64,000 nucleotides of DNA from Climacium dendroides (lineage: Eukaryota; Streptophyta; Bryopsida; Hypnales; Climaciaceae): the NCBI GenBank assembly GCA_950106755.1, contig OX467082.1:13020001-13084000 (forward strand), given 5' to 3'. Below are positions 58,483-64,000 of this stretch, piece after piece. A program made the position numbers and the translations under genes. The notes below the pieces were generated by a model, which saw only the letters and a list, made by a program, of their open reading frames with translations, did not search any database and was not told the origin of the DNA. The first letter of the stretch is position 1. Each line of letters opens with the position of its first letter.

Positions 58483-59979
58483 TTAAACTACAGCTCCAAA
58501 GTGGCGGAAGTGTTCATCCGGTATAGGCCAATGAAACGAAGAAGTAAATCGCGAAATCACTTGCGCCAAACTACTATGGCCATCGGGACCATCTTCGCAA
58601 AGTCTCCCCAAATACACTTGAAAGACTTGTGCTAAGTCGTGATGCGAGTACAACACATGTTTTTTGCTTCCACGACCTTGCAAACCGTAGTATGTCCCTG
58701 ACATACATGTACTATTGATTCTCTTCGCTATTTGACCAACAGCAAATTCTTCGGACTTAATGGTAAGTACGGGTATGTTCTCCACATCTGCATCTCTTCG
58801 ATGTACGTATGTAATCTTTGGATCGATCCACCACCTCCTCCTCAGAACTTCGTCCCGATCACTTGTTGATGTGAATGTATACAATGACTTCATGGGCTCT
58901 GTACTAGTCGTGGTCATCCCCCAATCGCAAATTCCAATGAAAACCTGCGACTCGTCTTCCGGGAAATGGAACATGATGTTGTCTGGAGAAATGTCGTTGT
59001 GAAGGTGTCCGGCACCATGTACCGCATTCATAATATGCAGCAGTGCCCAAGCAAGCTCCGTACGCTTTGCTCTCCATCGCTTTAGACGATGAGCACGAAT
59101 GACCTCCTCGTCGCTAATTTTGGGGTCACACATAATGCGTATGGCAATATTGTCTGAATAATCGTTATCCATTCTCAACATTTCACGCAAAGTACCACCA
59201 TTCCACCACAATGAATAGCCTTCGTTCCGATTTGTGTGGACTGCAACGAAGCGTATGACTCCATCGTGCGGAATCCGCACCGCCATCGATTCAATTTGGT
59301 GTTCCATCTTTGCAAGCTCAGGTCGTCGACCCTCTTGGAGAGAGATTTTTGCTGCAAATTCCCAATGTGGTTGAAGTTCAGGGCACCCTTCGATTCGCAC
59401 CCTACGAATTGTGGCATAGCCTCCGCGTAGGACAATATTATCTTGTGGAATCACCCTTGCAGTTCCCGGGAGCGCTATTAAATGGCGAAATACAACTCGC
59501 ATGTTGATTCGCCCTTCATGAGTTGTCCACCAACTCATAAATCCACCTCTATTTCGTCTTGAAGCAAATGGTCTCATCCGACTCACGAACATGTCCACTT
59601 TTGTAATCACGTGCGTGAAGGCTTCATCATCAATGCGATGAACCTTACCAAATTTTTCGACGGTCCCTTTCGCATTCCATAGTGCATCATGCCCTCGTTT
59701 GTCCAACCAACTAGTGAAATCCTTCTTTTCCATTTCTTCATACCACCCTCCCACCCGCAACGCTTCATACATTATGTCCTTTATATCGCCTTTGAACTTC
59801 TCAATGCCCTCCTCTTGATAACGAACATACTTAGAATCAAGAGACATGGTAGTTTCTCTCTCATAGAATTCAACAATGCATTTTCTCAAAAATGCGGTAC
59901 AAGTGTGCGAGGGGTTGTCCATGATGTCGGCCTTAGTAAATTCCTCCCCAAACTTCGTTTTCTTCTTCGCCCTTGGCAT
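58483..59979 (-). CDS. Protein-kinase-like protein
   Basis: 498 residues, uninterrupted. The start is the ATG at 59977-59979 (MPRAKKKTK), because the old copy aligns from the same point (MTRAKKAAK); the 65 codons open upstream lie in the GC-rich leader. Residues 1-170 are unlike known kinases. The kinase-like fold follows, with LRGGYATIRRVRI (185-197, glycine-loop-like), FAAKISL (K211), HQIES (possible helix-C Glu), and the catalytic loop HLHNDISPDN (D329, N334), an HRD variant with His-Asn-Asp. CDWG (D352) stands in for DFG. All classical catalytic residues appear present, so catalysis is plausible. The closest class cannot be fixed by eye. It is transcribed inward from the right terminus, convergent with the other genes. 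Confidence 0.85.
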   Translation of the reverse strand: MPRAKKKTKFGEEFTKADIMDNPSHTCTAFLRKCIVEFYERETTMSLDSKYVRYQEEGIEKFKGDIKDIMYEALRVGGWYEEMEKKDFTSWLDKRGHDALWNAKGTVEKFGKVHRIDDEAFTHVITKVDMFVSRMRPFASRRNRGGFMSWWTTHEGRINMRVVFRHLIALPGTARVIPQDNIVLRGGYATIRRVRIEGCPELQPHWEFAAKISLQEGRRPELAKMEHQIESMAVRIPHDGVIRFVAVHTNRNEGYSLWWNGGTLREMLRMDNDYSDNIAIRIMCDPKISDEEVIRAHRLKRWRAKRTELAWALLHIMNAVHGAGHLHNDISPDNIMFHFPEDESQVFIGICDWGMTTTSTEPMKSLYTFTSTSDRDEVLRRRWWIDPKITYVHRRDADVENIPVLTIKSEEFAVGQIAKRINSTCMSGTYYGLQGRGSKKHVLYSHHDLAQVFQVYLGRLCEDGPDGHSSLAQVISRFTSSFHWPIPDEHFRHFGAVV

Positions 59980-60109
59980 CTTGATGAATGTCGCACGATT
60001 CGAGAAAAAAAATGACAAGGGTCCCCCCAAGATTTCACCTTTACCCTCCCGAGGAGAGGAGGCAATAGGACCCAAAGGCACTAAGCTTCTCCGCTCTCTC
60101 TTGCAAGCA

Positions 60110-60557
60110 AGGGGGAAGGTAAAAGTGAGAGGCGGACGGCCCGACCGCCTCTTTTGTATGAGGCGGACGGCCATCCCGTCCGCCCAATCTCAGCCGTCCG
60201 CCCTGGTGGACGGCCGATGGGGCGCCCCGTCGGGTCCGTCCGATTGGCCATCCGATCGGGCCGCTGATCGGTCGGACGGGCCCGATCAGCCGACAGATCG
60301 GTCGGCCCCGTCCGCCCCGTCCGTCCGCGCGGTCGGCCCCGACCGCCCCGTGGTCCGCGTCCGTCCGGTCGGTCGGCCCTGTCTACCCCGTCGTCGCCGT
60401 CCGACCGCTCGGTCGGCTCACTGAACCGGCCGACCGCCCGTCCACTGGACGGACGCGAGTCCGAAATTTCTATGTCCCCGGACGCCCGAAAACCCGTGGA
60501 CGCGGACGTTGGACGTCCGTCCAGACGTCCGGGCGTCCCAGTGTCCATGCAACCCTG
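60110..60557 (-). promoter_or_regulatory. Right terminal repeat and kinase promoter array
   Basis: On the minus strand, GC-rich GGTCGG/GGACGG words run from the terminus to a TATA-like CATACAAAAG (60151-60160), then CGGGCCGTCCGCCTCTCACTT, which matches the DNA upstream of the old kinase copy. Plus-strand and minus-strand frames through this block are compositional artefacts. Confidence 0.6.
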
Positions 60558-60565
60558 CTTAAAAT
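60558..60565. repeat. 8-bp target duplication, right
   Basis: CTTAAAAT directly after CAACCCTG, identical to 43466-43473. Confidence 0.92.
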
Positions 60566-61130
60566 TGCTAAATCTTTTGCAAAGAGCAAAACAATTTACA
60601 ATTTTTTTTCTTACATATTCAACCACAACATCTTGCACTAAAATAGTATAAGAATGAGTGGGGGAAATTTCAAAAACTTTTGTCATTTAGGCTGCAATAT
60701 ATTATCATTTAAAGTAAAGAAAGTGAATTTTTGTATAGGTTTTGTGACTACATTATTTGGCTTTGAATCTTCTTAATTTAAAATTATTGCATTAAACATT
60801 TTGATTCAAAAACTTTTTATATTGAAGATTTGATTGACATTATTGCAATTTTTTTAAAAATACTTGATTTTCATTCTTTAAAAAAAAATTAAGTAGAAGT
60901 TGGTACAAGATCAAAGGATAAACTAAATCATTTGTAGCTCTAAAATGGAATTGGAACACACTAATCCCAACCATGAGATTGTTCTAACAAGCATACTTTA
61001 CCTTGTAGAATTTTTTATTGGAAAATTGTGAAAATCAAGTACACAAGTGAATCCTATACATTACTTTCTTTAGAAATTTATGTGATGCCTACAAAATAAG
61101 AAGCTTCATAACTTTTACATCATTAATCCA
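60558..61130 (-). repeat. Dispersed repeat family, copy D (right part)
   Basis: The continuation of the repeat split by the giant element. TTTTGCAAAGAGCAAAA, then TTTTTTCTTACATATTCAA and a CTTGCACTAAAATAGTATAAGA phrase (split by small changes) match copy C at 39936-40015. The TGAGATTGTTCTAACAAGC phrase near 60975 matches 40887. Confidence 0.7.
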
Positions 61131-63215
61131 AATAGAATGAATAAAAGCTTTCAATTTAAACAAAATCAACACTATTATGGAGCTTCTCTAGTACCTAAAT
61201 AAATGAGAATATCCACACATGCGTCACCCACCACCCAGTTCTCCAAAAAAAAGATGAAATGGTGTTGGAAATGCTGGATGAGTTGGCTTCAAGGTGGAAG
61301 CACTAGTTGTGAACCACATCCAATATCCAACTTGTATGGTGCACTATTTTCAACCTTGGGCCAGAACTCAAGCTTGGAATTGGGGTTTTTTGGGTCCTTT
61401 TCAAAGTTGGGACTAATAAGGTCATGACACATGTTCCAAAGTAGTGAGCAAGAAAGTAGGAAGTAGTGAGCGTGAAAATAGGTCTTCAATGATCAGAATT
61501 AGAATATTCTAAACATTGACTATGGGTCATCAGTACTTTTCAACTCTTGAAATTCATAATAACTTCAATTTTGGGAATAAAATTCTGAAAAATTAAACAT
61601 CCCCTTATTTCCTATCACCCTACATGGGAAGAATTTCCACCACCTTATACACCTCACCATCTGCTCTAAAATTGCTTAAATGATCCACTACTAGTGCTTC
61701 TACCTTATTTGCGTTCAAGTCCAACCAAATAGATTTTCTCAAGGATAACAAAGCACGTCACATGGCAAAAAGAGGATTTCAAAGTACTTGCATAGAATAT
61801 TCAAGGTACAAGGAGTAAAAAACTAAAATGGAAACAAACTCAAGAGGGGAGAAAGTGGTCAAGATGAATGCTTCAATGCAACATTTGAGAAATCCAATTT
61901 TAATTGCTAAGGCTAACAAAAGAGGCATTGAAGGGCAATTACAAAGTATTGTTCAAGAGTCTTCGGCATGTTTTCATCTTGATATAGACACCTCCTTAGT
62001 AGACACTAGAAAGTCAACACAGTAGAAATAAAACAATACTTTCTAATAAAAACAAAGGTATATTACTTCTAATGTTCAAATATAGTTGTGCATTTCTTTT
62101 GGGACCCTCTATTATTTATACACCTAAATTTTTATATTTACATGATGTTTATGTAGATCTACATGAAATATAATATGTAGGTTCAAGGATTAAAATGCAT
62201 TGTATAGATTGGACTCACGTAGTTTTCTACTTGTTTTGCTAGTGATATTCTTAAGGAAATTAGTAAACTCCTTAAGGACTAAGGGCAGTCCAAATTTTCA
62301 AAATTGTAAAGACGTATTATAAAATGCAATTTAAAAGAATAATTTAATAATGGTTGTTAAACAATTGTTGTAAAATATGATTTGTAAATCTTAGCCATAT
62401 GGTTAGATCAACTAGTTCACAAACTAATATTTTTCAATAAAATTTTGAGTCAAAAATTGATAATTCCCTCTACAATCATTTATAGATTGAATATTTGTGA
62501 TTTTCACAAGAATTTTTTTATTGAAGTTCAAATGTTATGTCCTAATCATAGTGATTTTTGATGGATTTTTATTTTTTACTTTTTTTAGGTCATTTTTGAA
62601 AGGTCATTTTTTGATGTCAAACCTACCAATACCTATTGAATAATAGAATAGTTGCAAACAAAGCCTTCAAAGAACTAATGTTGAATCTATATTGTACAAA
62701 ATGTTAAAGAACTAATATCTGAATCTTAAAAAAAATGATGGATGAAAAAATGCATTTATGTATATTGGGGATGTATTTGCATTCATTCATTGTTCAAAAT
62801 TTGAACGCTTGGTCTTTGAAGGGTTATGTCATCACTATCAACAATAATATACCATAAAAAATCCTAAATTCTATTTAAAATTTTAAAAATTAAAAGACAA
62901 GAGTATATATCTAAAGTTGGAAGTATTAATTAAAAAGTGGGGGGATAAACATTGATGCACACCTATAAAATCTCACAATGAAAATAGCACCAATGGCAAA
63001 TGGTTTAAGATAAAACAATGAAATTAATTGAAGATGTCAAGGAAGATATTCTCTAAATCCTAACCAATATGGTGCATGATTCCTTGTTTAAGCTATATAA
63101 GGAATTTTGTAGCTCTTGAATATTGTAAAAATTTTGGTGGAGCTAAAAAATAAAATGAGCATTATGAATTGGGATTTGGAAACCTAAATGCAACATCAAC
63201 TTCCTACAAAACATG
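61131..63215. other. AT-rich spacer, no gene seen
   Basis: Short frames only, none with recognisable motifs. No terminal repeats seen. Confidence 0.45.
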
Positions 63216-63217
63216 TA

Positions 63218-63779
63218 CTCCCTTTGTCTCAAAAAGAAACTTGTCTTTTAGATTTTTCTTTAGGATTAAGAAATCATAGCAATAAATTGCAACTGAAAGG
63301 TGTCAAACATTAGTCTTGAACTATTTCAAATCTAAATACATAGTTTTTAAGTTTAAATCTACCTTGATGGAAAGAAAAGCAATGTCAAAAGTGTGACTTT
63401 TGGGGTATTTTTTCATTAGTGACAATTCATAGAAAGTGGTCAATATGAAGCGTTTTTAGTGCAAATGTAGATGAAGGACAAGCAAACCTAGCTACACAAG
63501 TTCTTCCATCTATTAAAAAACAAATCCTAGTGATCATGATATTGTTGTTTTTGACACAATTAGTAAATAGAAACCAAATCTAATTCACAAAGAGCATAGA
63601 ACATGGTACAATAAAGAGGCAAATACATAATTTTTTTAGATTCTATCAATGTTTAAGCACTAAGGTGACAAAAAGGCAAATGAGATTTCTTTTTGAAATT
63701 CTATCAATGGACAATGGTTAAACAATAGGGGGAGAGAGAAAGAGAGGCAAACACAGGTTTCTTTTTGAGACAAAGGGAG
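63218..63779. mobile_element. Stowaway-like DNA element, 562 bp
   Basis: The ends CTCCCTTTGTCTCAAAAAG and CTTTTTGAGACAAAGGGAG are perfect inverted repeats that extend about 25 bp with the adjoining AAAC/GTTT. TA flanks both ends (63216-63217 and 63780-63781). A third member of the type seen at 40244 and 42180. Non-coding. Confidence 0.8.
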
Positions 63780-63781
63780 TA

Positions 63782-64000
63782 TTCAACAAGGAAGTAAATG
63801 TGTTCAAATAGCGGTTTACACCTCCAAAGAATCTTAGGCAAGTATCATATACTAAGTCATTAAGTCAAATCTCCCTTGATTCCAACTTTTTTAAATCCAA
63901 CAATGCCAACAATTGGCTTGATAGAGTATGCCACCTTTCAAGGCATCAAGCTACTAACCTCTAGCAAGAGTGGAGACTATACTATTCATTGAAATCAATT
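63782..64000. other. Spacer to window end, nothing recognised
   Basis: No frame or repeat boundary supported. Confidence 0.5.

Larger units (their letters stand above)
43474..60557. mobile_element. Giant multi-gene hAT-like transposon, 17.1 kb
   Basis: Terminal inverted repeats start CAGGGTTGTCTCGGACG (left) and, read inward from the right, CAGGGTTGCATGGACAC. The first eight bases are identical and GGAC/CGGACGTCC words continue inward on both sides. The element is bounded by a perfect 8-bp duplication. Gene order: ZnF-RING (plus), hAT transposase (plus), an array without a gene, ZnF/Gly-rich (plus), kinase-like (minus). The 8-bp target duplication, the CAGGG-type ends and the DUF659/hAT transposase all fit the hAT superfamily. 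Ordinary plant hAT elements are a few kb and encode only a transposase, so the size and cargo are exceptional. The target lies in a dispersed repeat with an unoccupied paralogue in this window. Confidence 0.93.

Noticed and set aside
59980..60174. 65-codon N-terminal extension of the kinase
   Set aside because: It is translated from the GC-rich leader; the old copy aligns only from MPRAKKK onward.
60081..60686. Arg/Gly/Asp-rich minus-strand frame and its plus-strand partner
   Set aside because: They cross the right terminus and the target duplication into host repeat DNA, so they cannot be element genes.

Overview
The window looks like nuclear DNA of a land plant with a large, repeat-rich genome. 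It is AT-rich and mostly non-coding, with plant-style hAT and Stowaway-like DNA transposons, a tRNA-derived SINE-like unit and interstitial TTTAGGG-type repeats. I cannot name the species and see no ordinary host gene, rRNA or tRNA gene. Nearly all recognisable coding sequence belongs to one family of very large, multi-gene DNA transposons.

Main discovery: positions 43474-60557 form a 17.1-kb element. Its terminal inverted repeats begin CAGGGTTG and end CAACCCTG, and it is flanked by a perfect 8-bp target duplication CTTAAAAT (43466-43473 and 60558-60565), as expected for the hAT superfamily. It carries a BED/DUF659-type hAT transposase plus three further genes: a large zinc-finger/coiled-coil/RING-H2 protein, a zinc-finger protein with a Gly/Tyr-rich tail, and a protein-kinase-like protein on the opposite strand. 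The two zinc-finger proteins share a novel-looking N-terminal domain. Each gene is preceded by its own GC-rich array of CGGACG/GGTCGG words and a TATA-like box inside otherwise AT-rich DNA. A fifth array (52440-52925) has no gene after it. The three non-kinase genes carry in-frame stops; the kinase is open.

A second, older element spans 14599-38130 with homologous termini and a perfect 8-bp duplication CTTTCAAT. It holds decayed copies of the RING gene (minus), the Gly-rich gene (plus) and the kinase (plus), in an order and orientation different from the younger element, and no transposase that I can find. Its RING gene is split by a third, nested element (17668-25348) with related ends and its own GC-rich clusters.

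Layout: 1-4300 repeats and AT-rich spacer; 4300-6720 a decayed orphan gene, probably retroelement-derived; 7543-9246 two MITE-like units; 9250-14590 AT-rich; 14599-38130 old element with nested element; 38140-43470 dispersed repeats and two Stowaway-like units; 43474-60557 young giant element; 60566-64000 dispersed repeat, AT-rich DNA and another Stowaway-like unit. The young element sits in a dispersed repeat whose unoccupied paralogue is at about 39870-40020.

Inference: the transposase would mobilise the element. The RING, kinase and Gly/Tyr-rich proteins look like accessory cargo that could act on host or element proteins; nothing in the sequence proves those roles.
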